A DNA stretch of 64,000 nt from Eunapius fragilis (GCA_963681505.1 OY811974.1:3240511-3304510), one strand, 5' to 3'. Positions 35,401-46,639 are shown, numbered from the stretch's first letter. Numbers and translations are program-made. The notes: a model not told the origin generated them from the sequence alone.

Positions 35401-35565
35401 AATTTTGAGACCCCCTACCAACCTGTCACTTGGAGGGGTTGGAATGTGATGGTACTTCCGACGGACATAGGCTGTATACAGTGTGGCCATGAGAAGCAAT
35501 GTGGCCACCAGAAGAAGCACACACCCTCCTGGGTAGAGGAGCCACCATGGGATGGAGCCTATCAT
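32484..35565 (-). CDS. Cytochrome P450, CYP46 (cholesterol 24-hydroxylase)-like, 15 exons
   Basis: Haem monooxygenase anchored in the ER. Exons, 5' to 3': 35423-35565, 35230-35319, 35092-35173, 34820-34893, 34682-34768, 34460-34598, 33966-34115, 33672-33822, 33512-33574, 33381-33449, 33122-33206, 32958-33071, 32813-32901, 32688-32757, 32484-32627. All introns are GT-AG, 50-344 nt, with agreeing phases; the product would be about 516 residues, normal for the family. Landmarks in order: N-terminal anchor (WWLLYPGGCVLLLVATLLLM), HIPTPPSD then FFLGHIPN, helix C (YETWKPRRKLYNPSF), FKRSSLKELLPKFN across an exon join, helix I AGQETTANT (split by a 62-nt intron), K-helix EVLRLYP, FDPSRFDVGKPR, haem loop FPFGLGHRSCIGRH (proximal Cys), and the terminal exon ending in TGA. 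The best resemblance is to CYP46A1 (for example RSSL..FNE, VPxDILTQ). Exon 10 is 69 nt where the phases need 70: one base is missing in the TTTT of ACACTTTTGC. This is either a true inactivating frameshift or a sequence error; every other part looks intact. Intron 5 holds a poly-G tract. Confidence 0.93.
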
Positions 35566-37379
35566 CTATGTGGGGGCAACAAATATATATAAGGCCACTA
35601 GTGCCACACATGTGAAGTGTTCAACTCAGGGACATATGCAGATGGGGTGGGGGGTTGTGACCAATGAAACCTTAAAATAGCTCGTGAGATCCTATGTTAC
35701 GGACTTTTTTATGTGTTTCCTTGGTCATGAACTATGTCTGCATATGACCCTGCATCCATACAAAGCTAACTGAAGCATGATATGTGCATGCATACAAGAG
35801 AGCTCTACGAAACGCTGAACAATCGTATGCAAACCAGCTGTCGGTGTTAGATGGAGCTGTCATCCTAAACACCACTCAACTTAAGATAAGTCATGAGGGG
35901 GGAAATCATAGTCAGGGCTCCTCACATGTTTAGTATTTCACCAATAAATACCATTAATTACACTTGCATCACTGCCACAGCTATGGAATACTGCAAACGG
36001 TATGTATTTACAATTTATATTTATAGACCCTTCTATAGGGGGGTAAACGTGCTAGTGTCAAAATATCAAGTTAAATACGTGTCACAACAACTTAACTTCA
36101 TCTATTATATACATATAATTATAATAATAATAATATATATACATTCTAATGTGGAACGTACTCCCCGAAGGTTCTGTATAGAGTTGTGGATGCAACTAGC
36201 CAAGAAAATACAGTAGACAAAAGCGATGGAACAATACAAGAACTACATGTACATTTTAGGTAACAGGTAATCCCTGTTTCCACCAGGTGTTCAACTGGAC
36301 CACTGAGTGCCACAATAAAGATCAAATTAATACTTGGTGTTGCCTCAAAAAGTGCTTATGTGTTGCGATACCACAGTCTTCTCATACACATCTGTCGCCA
36401 AAGACGCTGTTCATTTAATTTCAGGAATCTCATTTATTAATTGTGACCATTATTGTCGACCCTGCAATAAGCACTGTAATAATGAATATGTACTGATTAG
36501 ACAAGCTCGTCTCTCGTTCATGGCTGTTGCAAGAGCGCTTATGTTTATCATGACGTATAAATGCTGGGCTATTTGCCTCTGCTCAAAAAATAGCGAGGAG
36601 AGTGTTTAATTTCTTCTGTACGGATAGCATCACACTACCATCGAGATGCTAAGGGGCGGATCGATAAATTTTTGCGAGAGCGGGGAAAGGGAGGACGTCT
36701 ATTTATCTTGGTTTGGGTGCGGCTATCAAATATTGGGCTTAAACTGGGAGGATGTATCCGGTGTCTGAGGCACCCAGCCGCAACTTTGGCACCATGACTA
36801 GCAATTGAGGACATGAATAGTAAGTTACGTTAGGATAATGATATTAAAATTCTGATTTTCCAGATTTTTTAATTATTGATCATATTTTAAAACAACACAT
36901 TATTAATTAAAATTTATTAACTTTATTGTCAACAACACCCTGATTTAAAGAATGCCTCATTGTAGGTAACTAATAAAACGACAAGTACTGTATTTTTTAT
37001 CGCGAAAACACTCGCTGAAACATACGCATGCGCAAAATAAATTGACAAGTTTATCGTTTCCAGACCATTGCGTATTTTTAACGCGACATGTTATTCAAAT
37101 CAAATGGCCACTTCGTATTATAGCTACCTTCCTTAGCGTAAATAGTAAGGTGTGAATGTGTGATCGCTGGAATTGTATTCGGGCGTGCTGAAAGTGCATT
37201 CGCGAATGATTGGATGGATCGTGATAAAAAAATTAAAAAAATTGCCATTCTGCGATAATAAGTATTCCTTCGCTATTCTATTGTCCTCGTCGCTTCTCTT
37301 GTTGGATGGTGGATTGCCTGTAACAAGGTTGCTCTTGTTGTGAGCAGTGTAATGTTGGTGTGGCCTACTTAGCGAAATG
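35566..37379. other. Upstream region of the P450 gene and intergenic DNA
   Basis: Promoter elements of the P450 gene should lie just above 35565, but no TATA box stands out. Open frames at 35893-36216 and 36334-36609 lack any recognisable feature. A small TAA/TA-rich patch lies near 36110-36150. No gene is supported. Confidence 0.5.
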
Positions 37380-38240
37380 TAAGGAACCCTGTAGGTGTGA
37401 TCTAATTTGAAAGAAAGTATGGGGCCCTTTGGGTGTGATTTACTTTTTAAGAGTGCAGGGTTTCAGCAAGATCCAACAAATAAGGCCTATGGGTGTGGTG
37501 AGGAGTGTGAGGGGTTAAGGAACATAACTGACTAAAAAGAGCCCTTTGGGTGTGGTGTACATTCCAGGAGTGGGAGGGGATAAGTAACATAGCCGACAAT
37601 AAGAGCCCTGTGGGTGTGGTGAACTTTCCAGGAGTGGGAGGGATTAAGTAACATAGCCGACAAAAAAGCCCTGTGGGTGTGGTGAACTTTCCAGGAGTGG
37701 GAAGGGTTAAGTAACATAGTCAACAAAATTAATGAGCCCTGTGGGTGTGGTAAACTTTCCAGGAGTGGGAGGGTTAAGTAACGTAGCCAGCAATAAAGCC
37801 CTGTGGGTGTGGGGAACTTTCCAGGAGTGGGAAGGGTTAAGTAACATAGCCAACAAAAAAGAGCCCTATGGGTGTGGTGAACTTTCCAGGAGTGGGAGGG
37901 GTTAAGTAACATAGCTGACAAAAAAGAGCCCTGTGGATATGGTGTACTTTCCAGGAGTGAGGGGTTAATGAACACAGTGGACAAGAAAAGAGCCCTGTGG
38001 GTGTGGTGAGGAGTGTGTGGGTTGTTAGCTGTGTTTATTAACCCCCCACATTCCTGGAAGGTACACCCCACCCACAGGGCTCTTTTTGTCGGCTACATGT
38101 ATGTTACTTAACTCCTCACACTCCTGGAAAGTACATCAAAACCACAGGGCTCATTTTTTTGTCAGCCATGTTACTTAACCCCTCACACTCCTGTAAAGTA
38201 CACCACACACAGCGCTCGTTTTTTTGAAGTCCTGTGGGTG
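37380..38240. repeat. About 60-bp minisatellite with internal inversion
   Basis: Ten or more copies contain AGCCCTGTGGGTGTGGT, CTTTCCAGGAGTGGGAG and TTAAGTAACATAGC. From about 38030 to 38215 the unit runs in the opposite orientation (CACACTCCTGGAAAGTAC..CCACAGGGCTC). The array is therefore head to head, with the switch at about 38015-38035. Open frames across it are repeat artefacts. Confidence 0.9.
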
Positions 38241-38714
38241 TGGTAAACAATCCAATACTTTGTGCGAAAGGTCAAGCCAGATCCAGCCCTGAGTGCTATG
38301 TACTTTTTAAAACGTTTTTTGAGCGTATAGAACTTCTGTTTTGTTAATATTATATTCATATCCCAAACTATGTACATATGTGGTTGTGTATTTGTCTGTT
38401 GCAGCTGCCTTTGTCTAATTGAGAATACATGTATTTGTGCTGAGGTCTCTATTTCTTATTACAAAGTACATGTTATCTAGGTGATGAAGGAGGCTTACTG
38501 TGACCACCCAAATATTCTACTGACACCTGCTGTGTTCTCTTGAGGATGGTGGATGGTTGTGAGTTCCATCTCTAAGCACTGTGTATATCCTGCTACTGTC
38601 TCCGTTACGGTACCTTAAGGGCGCCTGGGCCCTGCCAACCGAGGTCGGCTTTACAGTAATGCTCATCCCCACTGTAAAGTAATTACCGTTACCATAATAC
38701 TGATAGTAGGTACT
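38241..38714. other. Non-coding stretch
   Basis: No gene or strong repeat is visible beyond one further degenerate minisatellite unit at 38228-38250. Confidence 0.45.
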
Positions 38715-39221
38715 TGCCTAGTAGGGTCAACTATCGGTATAGTTTTGAGCTTATCGGTAATTATCAGTAAGTAAACACCTATTATGGAATAATTACTCTC
38801 GCCTATCGATAAAAAAAACTTACCGATAAGCTTTCTTACTGAACGGTAATGGTTACCGCTAAGGTAGTAGGCGTGTCCAAAGGGTATCTGTTGGCATCTT
38901 AGTATCATTTGGCATCCGTGGATCCAGTAGGTTGTGGCCTTCCTTATTAGTTCCTTGCACGCATTCTTTCATAGCCTGCAAGGTTATTGGTTCCGAAGTA
39001 TTGTGTGCGGACTATAAATGGTCCTTAGTCCAACCTACCCTTTTTATTTCGTACTTTGGTTGGCCTTCGATGGCCAATAATCTCCTGCAAGGAAGCTGCA
39101 ATGGCAACTTGATCATATGGACCCTAGGTTCTTGTGATGACGAAGCGTTTTAGCCTATGGTGTTTCTTATCTAGTAGCTTAATTTTTATACATGTAAGTT
39201 AAAAACGTCAAGACTCTGTAA

Positions 39222-40674
39222 TGCACTTATCAATGCCACCCGGTACCCACCCCCGTACGGGCATGGGTCGGGGTTTGACATCGCGTCATATCAATCTATA
39301 CTGCGGTATGCTGTCAAATCCTCCCTATCTAAGGGGTCGGGGTTTGACCATAGGTTTTGATGTATAGTTTTAATTGCTCTGTTTTATTCAAGCCAGGTTT
39401 TTATGCGCGAGCACGGGCATACAAACCGCGGAAGAAGCTAAACACGAGTCCGTGAATTGCATTTTGTATGTGAGGCGGCCAAAAATAGACCAGGCGAATG
39501 AAGATTGCACTCATCAATCGGTAGCTGCATGTAGCCGGGCGGAATGACGATCGTGCATATGACTAGAAGCTTCTAGCTCCTAGCTTTATTTATATATACA
39601 TTTATCAAAATTTTATGCTGATATATACAACATATATATGGAAATTTTCTGATGAAATATACACACACAAAAAAGACAATATTCACATACAACAGTGAGT
39701 GCAGATATAGGTTTGAGATGTTGGTACATCAATAAGACCCTCACATGAGGCGCAGTACCACATATCACGCTACCCAAAAGTCAGACTCAATATCATCGTA
39801 TACTCCAGCACACCACAAGTATTGCAGGGATGCAGGTCTTCCATTGCTGCATGGAACAGCCACTACTGTAGGGAAAGAAAAGAAAAAGCACACATGTAAC
39901 GTTTTAGAGCATGTATGCACCCTTATACCAAGACATTTTGATGTTTATCAGTATGTGGTCTCACGTGTTTAGATTGATTATCCAATATCTACCAGTTGTT
40001 TGGTAGATAATTCCGGCATGGGTAAACTAAAAGGCCTATCACTAACCGAGATGTCGATGTAGAATTTGCATGAATATTATTAGGGCTGGGAAAGTTCGTG
40101 ATCCACACAATACAGCCACATGTACATGGAAATGTGCATGCATGCTTAACGCCGCGATATGTATAAATATGAACTCACCCACCGCGGCCTCAAGCGAACA
40201 GCACTGCACCCCCCATTCCCCCCTCCCCCGCTTTTCATATGTCGGGTCTCAAACCCCCCCCCCCCCCTCCCCCTTTGGAAAATCCTGTATCCGCCCCTGC
40301 CTGGAGATCAACAAAGACCTTCCGCTCAGGCCCCATTGCTGTTCTATATGTATCAGTACACTAATATGCTCAACTTCGCCGCCAAGAACGTCGCAGAATG
40401 CTGTCTGAATCACTTTGTCAATGGGCAGTCCCTCCTCCGCACTTGACGATTCTCCTATTGTCTCCCAAACACACTAGAACACTTTTCCCTTGCGCAATAT
40501 TTCAATACAAGTATTACATGTACAATAGTTAGGCGTGGCTATAATGTCAAATCCCCCTATCATGTCAAACCGCCCCTTCCTAAACACGTCACGCCGGTCA
40601 AATATTGTCAAATCCCCTCCTAATCCCGGCATCGCCCGTACGGGGGTGGGTACCGGGTGGCATTGATAAGTGCA
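39222..40674. mobile_element. Unclassified TIR DNA element with possible TAA target duplication
   Basis: A perfect terminal inverted repeat of about 41 nt begins TGCACTTATCAATGCCACCC and continues through GGTACCCACCCCCGTACGGGC. TAA flanks both ends (39219-39221 and 40675-40677). A 3-base TWA duplication is typical of PIF/Harbinger, but the ends alone do not prove that class. Inside are a decayed zinc-finger fragment (39690-39840) and a poly-C tract next to a TCCTGTATCCGCCCCTG block. No transposase is recognisable. Confidence 0.6.
39690..39840 (-). pseudogene. Decayed PHD-like zinc finger fragment
   Basis: Across two frameshifts the minus strand reads CNTCG, then YDDIESDFWV, then DMWYCASCEG and TSQTYICTHCC. 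The spacing of paired cysteines around an acidic, tryptophan-containing centre is that of PHD-type fingers found in transposon proteins. It is too short and broken for a firm assignment. Confidence 0.4.
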
Positions 40675-41069
40675 TAATTGTTAATTGTACACCAGTACCA
40701 GCGGACTGTATATTGATTTATACGTGTGTCCGCAAACGCACAGTTTGTTGCTCTGACGTCACAGTGCTAGAAACAACTTCCATTCAAACATGTACTCATG
40801 TCGTACTTGTTGTGCGAAAATTCCCTCTAGTAATTATTCATAACCCTAATTCGGTTACATGTTGTCGTGAATAATTATTTGGAAGGCCAGTACAAGAAAT
40901 ATAAAAAATCAATAAGAAAGCCGAGTGTTACCGATAATAATCGGTTAGAAGTTATCTCATACTGAAAGGTAATGATAAGAAAAGTGTCTTTCTGGTTGCT
41001 TAGGATATAACCGGTAAGCGGTAAGGACAAAACTTATCGATAGTTGACCCAATTGCCTAGCTAGCTACC

Positions 41070-41255
41070 AATTAATTAACCGATTAAGGCCGTCGGAATA
41101 GTTTTGTTTAGCTAAGTATCAGCAAATGAGGCAGCAGAGGAATCTAAGGTGGCTGGAAGGGGGTTTCAACAACATAATGTGAAGCTGTGGACATGAGTAA
41201 CTTCAAATTGGTATAATTTTCCAAAGGATCTCGTAGAATTCATTTATAACGGTAA
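41070..41255 (+). repeat. Dispersed repeat family D, 5'-truncated copy
   Basis: ACCGATTAA..GTCGGAATA, TTTGTTTAGCTAA, GAGGCA.CAGAGGAATCT and AACAACATAAT match the copy at 42655-42960 in order, with about 85 percent visible identity. Confidence 0.75.
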
Positions 41256-41569
41256 GGCCATGACGATTTGATTTTTCGTTTCACGGACTCCGCCGCTCGA
41301 AACTTAAAAAAAAAAAAATTTAATTCAAAGCCATTGACCGCGTGACAGGAAGTTTAATATGAATGGCGTACTTAAGTTGCATAGTAGTTTGTGCCACTAC
41401 AAAAGACGTTGTATTCCCTCGGCGTATACATAAATGTGAATGGAAGGAGACATTTGGCGGCTTATTTGATCGCACAATGTCAATGTCATGATCGACTGTC
41501 GTGAACTCTCCCTCTGATCTCGGCGCACATCACATTGATGACTTGGATACGCCTACCCATGTTTGCCAG

Positions 41570-41746
41570 CAGTTTGGCTGTTACAATTCCCGTTACTGCG
41601 TTACTCAAGGATCAGAATGATAAAGTAATATTAAACAAGTTTACGGTATACACCCTTTGCACAGTTTGGCTGTTACAATTCCCGTTACTGCGTTACTCAA
41701 GGATCAGAATGATAAAGTAATATTAAACAAGTTTACGGTATACACC
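41570..41746 (+). repeat. Tandem 92-bp duplication (two copies)
   Basis: An 85-base block starting CAGTTTGGCTGTTACAATTC and ending GTTTACGGTATACACC occurs at 41570-41654 and again at 41662-41746 with no visible difference, separated by 7 bases. The perfect identity means it is very recent or an assembly artefact. Confidence 0.95.
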
Positions 41747-42654
41747 AGGGTAAACACGGAAATGGTTTGTTATCGGCCCGCCGCAGAATTAAATTCACTT
41801 TTTTTTTTTTTTTGCCGCCGCCGCACACCCGACGCCTCATCGGGAATCCGTGAAACGACTTATCAATTCGTCGTGGCCTAAACACATCTTTGACGCAGAT
41901 ATGCGTATCATGGCACTAATCAGATAATGGTCGACGGTATAGAGATAATGCTGGGTACGTCGACGAGATGGGTGGGGGGACCCCACCCACGCCAAATATC
42001 ACTGTATCTACCCGTGTAGCTATGAATATTTAGCATAGAACATGTGCTTCCTACATGGAAACGATTTTTAAATTTTATATTTGATCCAACCCATCACCAA
42101 AGGACACCAGACCCTACGCACCACTTAACACGATAATCTAAACGGAATCTGACGGAGTAATATTACCTACCTTCGGATGTGCAGATAAGCGAGTGCGAAG
42201 TCTGCAAACAAGCTCCACAAGTGCTCGAAAATGAACCAAGTAGTGCAGGGGGCGACAAATAGCCATTTTTATAACACTGCAAGAATGTACTCCGGATGTG
42301 ACGTCACTTAGTTGTAGCTCCTTCCAAGAAAATATGTTTAATGTTTGCTGTGTGTGCCGCAATACTAGTAGAAGGGACTTCCTTGTAGCTTATAAGATAA
42401 ATATTGCGCCAAATTAATACGTTACGCATGCGCAATCTGAGAGAATGGGAAAAAAAAAAAAAAACATTGGACCCATGCACCTATGGTTACCATGTCAATG
42501 TCGCAACAACATGGTTGGTGTTAATGTCCAATGTCCTGGGCGTATTCCGCGGGGCAAGTTTGTACATCGTGGGGTACGCGAAACAAAGTTTTTTGCGTTT
42601 CGTCATTTCAGCATTCTAGTGAAGTTTTGCCACGTTGCATAATTATAAGTCCTT
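41747..42654. other. Non-coding stretch
   Basis: It holds a poly-T run (41800-41813), a block related to the 7.0-kb hairpin (TACTCCGGATGTGACGTCAC near 42290) and a poly-A run (42450-42464). No gene is supported. Confidence 0.5.
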
Positions 42655-42960
42655 ATCTGTTTGGGCCGAAGCTTTGAAGGCCTAAGCCCTTCCCCTGCTC
42701 TCAAAGCAATGCATCATAGCAAGGGTACCCGGTATACTGTGCGTAACACACACGAACTTATTAATAACCGATTAACGTCGGAATATTTTTGTTTAGCTAA
42801 AGTAGAGTTGTCCAAAAACAACTCAATGAGGCAACAGAGGAATCTTAGGCAGCTGGAAGGGGCTTTAACAACATAATCCGAAGCCGTGAACATGAGTGAC
42901 TTCAAATTCGAATAAATTTTCAAAGGGTCTGGATGAATTCATTGGTAACGGTAAACACAT
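42655..42960 (+). repeat. Dispersed repeat family D, long copy
   Basis: The 5' half (GGCCGAAGCTTTGAAGGCCT, CCCTTCCCCTGCTCTCAAAG, GCAAGGGTACCCGG) matches, inverted, 51975-52150. The 3' half matches 41070-41255. It has no coding potential. Confidence 0.75.
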
Positions 42961-43254
42961 TCTTGACGCAGATATGCCGGCGTAATCGGTTAAACATATC
43001 GAGAAATCGCCCATACATCGGCGGTCATCTTGCATTTTATTTCAAATTGAATTCTAAATGACCTCGGAAAATACTAAACATTGGTCTGAATTTGAATAGT
43101 AGTTTTCATTGCGTTGCAATAAAGAAATGTTATACAAAAATCAAGACAAAAAAATAATTACCGTCGTAGTCTCGTTCCCGGGCCGGGGAACGAGACTAGC
43201 TGGTAATTCTCAATAACTTCAAATTAATTTGCACGTCGTTAATAAACTATACAA
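42961..43254. other. Non-coding spacer
   Basis: A small palindrome around a CCCGGGCCGGGG core (TAGTCTCGTTCCC..GGGAACGAGACTA) lies at about 43169-43200. Nothing else is visible. Confidence 0.5.
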
Positions 43255-43853
43255 TATGATGCAATTGCGTCAGCGTCACCGCCGTCAATGAATTATATTG
43301 TAAACAATTATTGTATACCCCAGCGTCACTAACGTGACGTGACGCAGTATAGACATTCCAGCGTCAGCGTCAGCCAGTGGCGGCGGAAGGGGGGGGGGGG
43401 GGGGGGGGGGGGCTGGGGGGTCTCGAGCCCCCCCAATAATGACATAGGGGGGGGCTCAGCCCCTCCTAAACATATAGACCTTTTTCATATGTCATGTGAC
43501 CGCTCCGTAATCTAACATACGTCATTACCACACCATATAAATTAATACACGATACGCCATCTTGGTGCACAACTTTTACGATAATATCCGAGATTTTTCA
43601 CGTGATGAAAAAGGTCTATAGTACAATTGTTATTCCGTGCCCACGACATCGCTCGCGTATACCGTTAATGTTCGCCTGTGCCCGCGCATTTATATAATGA
43701 CATCCAGAAAAGTCACCGTAGGCGACCGCTCGATGGGGAAAGGGGGGGCCCCCTCTCAACTCTCAACTAATAATATTCATAGAGCTAGTTTTCTTGAATC
43801 GTAATATAATTAGGGCATCGTAAGCTTCCACAATTCGCGCGGGAGGGCACACC

Positions 43854-43887
<34 letters not shown>

Positions 43888-44185
43888 ATTAGCGTGCTTG
43901 ACAATGTGAAGCGAAGGCTGTCCCGATTGATTGTTAGCTGAATGCCAAATGCTAACAGTACAGATAGATTGTAATGGGTTGGGGAGTTCTTACTCCTCCC
44001 GCCCCCGGCAGACAAAAGGAATGAACAAATGCTCTCTTTGAATTTAATTATCCCCGCTTAATTATCCCCGCTTTTACCTTCCGCCGCCGCTGTCAGCGTC
44101 ACGTCACGTTAATTGTTTACAATATTACGATTCAGCGACGCGGACACTGACGCTGACGCAACATTTAGCTAGCGTAATATTGTAA
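43255..44185. repeat. GCGTCA-rich inverted repeat flanking a MITE
   Basis: AATTATATTGTAAACAATTA, then CAGCGTCAC/GTGACGTGACGC blocks at 43285-43375, are mirrored at 44093-44180 by GTCAGCGTCACGTCACGTTAA, TTGTTTACAATATTACG and GACGCTGACGC. The flanks read as one interrupted palindrome with the MITE at 43375-44092 in the middle. Confidence 0.65.
43375..44092. mobile_element. hAT-like MITE with poly-G subterminal tract
   Basis: The left end CAGTGGCGGCGGAAGGGGG is inverted at the right end as CCTTCCGCCGCCGCTG. CAGNGGCGG ends are common in hAT-type MITEs of marine animals (from general knowledge). The 8-base flanks (GCGTCAGC and TCAGCGTC) are permutations inside a repeated GCGTCA tract, so the target duplication is ambiguous. 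Inside are a 22-base poly-G (43390-43412) and a long poly-C (43852-43888). No protein is encoded. Confidence 0.6.
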
Positions 44186-44524
44186 GCTCAGCTTAACGTG
44201 TAAAGCCAATAGCAGCCCCCACCCATCCGACAAGAGTGGATGCGCATCAATTATCAATAATTTTAATAACAAAACTCGGACTTCGGCCGCTGCATATAGA
44301 CCAAGGCAGTCTGTTAAACTTAAGCGCTAACCCCTATAGCCTTGGGAACCCATGCATTGCTGTTGTTCTCTCCCAAGATATATGGCTACTATTTTATTAT
44401 TTTTTATTGTAGCGCTCTACGATACTGTGACATCACGTTGAGAACCTCATAGCAGGGCCTGTACTTTTAAAATATAACCCTTGTTGTGTGGTAGCATGCA
44501 GTGATGTATATTCAGGGGTCTGGT
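44186..44524. other. Non-coding spacer
   Basis: No gene or strong repeat is visible. Confidence 0.45.
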
Positions 44525-44715
44525 TCCAGCAAAATGTTTTTGGGCAAGATTCTTGCCAAGAAGAGCAAGATCTTGGCACGAGAGGCCTAGATCTTGACAG
44601 GAGGCTGAGATCTTCCCATATCTTGGGTAAGATCTTGGCTGGCATAATCTCGGCACCTTGGGCAAGTTGGGCAAGATCTGGTCAAGATCTTGGGCAGGAA
44701 TCTTGTCCAAGAACT
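44525..44715. repeat. Cluster of CAAGATCTTG palindromes
   Basis: About ten perfect or near-perfect copies of CAAGATCTTG or its half-sites occur in 190 bases with irregular spacing (for example GAGCAAGATCTTGGCACG and GGTCAAGATCTTGGGCAGG). The core is a self-complementary decamer. It resembles a short palindromic minisatellite or a binding-site cluster. Confidence 0.75.
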
Positions 44716-44727
44716 TTTTGCTGGGGT

Positions 44728-44739
44728 GTCAGTGTGTGT

Positions 44740-44805
<66 letters not shown>

Positions 44806-44806
44806 T
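44728..44806 (+). repeat. (GT)n microsatellite
   Basis: A long GT run with one TA interruption near its start. Confidence 0.95.
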
Positions 44807-44969
44807 GCATGCTCATAAGGTTTCTTGACCACATCACATCAGTAGTGGTAACAGATCCCAAATTGATTTGTCAATTTTTGTAGCCAGGCAGGACAATGTC
44901 GCATGCCATGCCTTACACACAAATGTGAATCATCATGAAAGTCCCCTGCTGTGCTGAGCCATTTGTGGT

Positions 44970-46639
44970 ATTTGGGTCAAGCCACATCAGGACAATCAAA
45001 ATTTTACATGACTTGCCCAATCTTTTCCAAAATTAATTGACATACACTTATGATTATTAAGAGCTAAAATGCAAATGTGGGAGTCTCCAGCACTTAGCAC
45101 TTTCAAACTAGCCCTTCTTAAACACATGACCTTTTGGGCTTCACTGTGTAAACAGAGGGGGCGTTTTTATAGTTATAAATCCCAGTGTAATTTGTATTTG
45201 GGTGAGTACAGTATGCCAAATCATAGTGTGCCATGTGATCTTAATTGTTGCCTGTTAGTTTTTAATAACCATTAATGAACTGGTTTTCAAGCACCATTTG
45301 AAGTGTATCATGTTCATTTGGGAAATTGTAAAAAGTGTAAGAAGCTCAAATCAAATAATTTATATCCACATCACCCTTGATCCCTGAGCTAGCTGAATCA
45401 GCAACAAACACTTAGGGACCTCTAAGGGTTTTGGAGATATGGTGTTCTGAATGGGAAGGATCCAAAGTTGTGCTCCTTCACCATTGTTTACTTCCTTATA
45501 AGGCAGTTGGTAACACTTCTGTGGGCAATCGTTTACATAGTGGTTTCGCACACTTAAAACCAATGACGAATCGATCTATCGTTGATATGTCTAGGAGATA
45601 GAGCCTACCCTTTTGTTCAGACATTTGTACTTTACACAGGGAAGTGTACCACAGCTCTGTTGTACACTTTCCTGTGTATAGTACAAATATCTGCTACATT
45701 GTGTCCAGCTCTCAAATGCAACATCCTCTTTTCAACATTTGTAACCTCTTGAACAGTTTCAGCATCACATTTCCCCGACAGAATCTCACCAAGCGAGCAA
45801 CTACAACGAACAGCCATCTCAAGAGCACAAATGCGCAAGGTGTTACTACAAGTGACCTAATTTATAAGCTTAAAACGAAGCGGCGCGAAGTTATAGGATA
45901 AAAAGACGGCTACATTCACACAAAAACGCGCACATAGAGATGCAATAAGGAAGCGGCGAACTTCACAAGCGCACAAAGACGCGCTGTCTGAAACGGTTGA
46001 TGAACAAAAGGGAAGCTCTATCTCCTAGATAAATCAACGATAGATTGATTCATAGCCTATCATTAGTTTAAAGTGTGCGAAACCACTATGTAAACGATTG
46101 CCCACAGAAGTGTTACCAACTGCCTTATAAGGAAGTAAACAATGGTGAAGGAGCACAACATTTGGATCCTTCCCATTTAGAACACCATATCTCCAAAACC
46201 CTTAGAGGTCCCTAAGTGTTTGTTGCTGATTCAGCTAGCTCAAGGATCAAGGGTGATGTGGATATAAATTATTTGATATGAGCTTCTTACACTTTTTACA
46301 ATTTCCCAAATGAACATGATACACTTCAAATGGTGCTTGAAAACCAGTTCATTAATGGTTATTAAAAACTAACAGGCAACAATTAAGATCACATGGCACA
46401 CTATGATTTGGCATACTGTACTCACCCAAATACAAATTACACTGGGATTTATAACTAAAAACGCCCCCTCTGTTTACACAGTGAAGCCCAAAAGGTCATG
46501 TGCTTAAGAAGGGCTAGTTTGAAAGTGCTAAGTGCTGGAGACTCCCAAATTTGCATTTTAGCTCTTAATAAATTAATTTTGGAAAAGATTGGGCAAGTCA
46601 TGTAAAATTTTGATTGTCCTGATGTGGCTTGACCCATTT
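44970..46639. mobile_element. Long-TIR foldback element, arms about 640 nt
   Basis: The left arm 44970-45620 and right arm 46001-46639 are near-identical inverse copies (for example TGGGTCAAGCCACATCAGGA against TCCTGATGTGGCTTGACCCA, and ATGCAAATGTGGGAGTCTCC against GGAGACTCCCAAATTTGCAT). The centre (45621-46000) contains another small palindrome (TTGTACTTTACACAGGGAAGTG..) and a 68-codon minus-strand frame (45632-45838) with HLRAGHNVADICTIHRKVY. No transposase is recognised. Arms of this length suggest a non-autonomous foldback/TIR transposon. Confidence 0.8.

Larger units (their letters stand above)
38715..41060. repeat. Outer inverted repeat enclosing a TIR element
   Basis: GGGTCAACTATCGGTATAG near 38725 and the following TTATCGGTAA blocks are mirrored near 40990-41060 by TTATCGATAGTTGACCC and GGTAAGCGGTAAGG. 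The arms are about 130 nt and imperfect. The smaller element at 39222-40674 lies inside, so the structure is nested. Confidence 0.65.

Noticed and set aside
32484-35565. Calling the whole P450 locus a pseudogene
   Set aside because: Only one base conflicts with an otherwise perfect 15-exon gene, and sequence error is a live explanation, so it is listed as a CDS with the lesion noted.
37532-38071. 179-codon minus-strand frame
   Set aside because: It is a translation of the minisatellite, with repeated TPGKF/THRAL units.
43367-44100. Claiming an 8-bp hAT target duplication
   Set aside because: The flanks lie in a GCGTCA repeat and match only in a shifted register.
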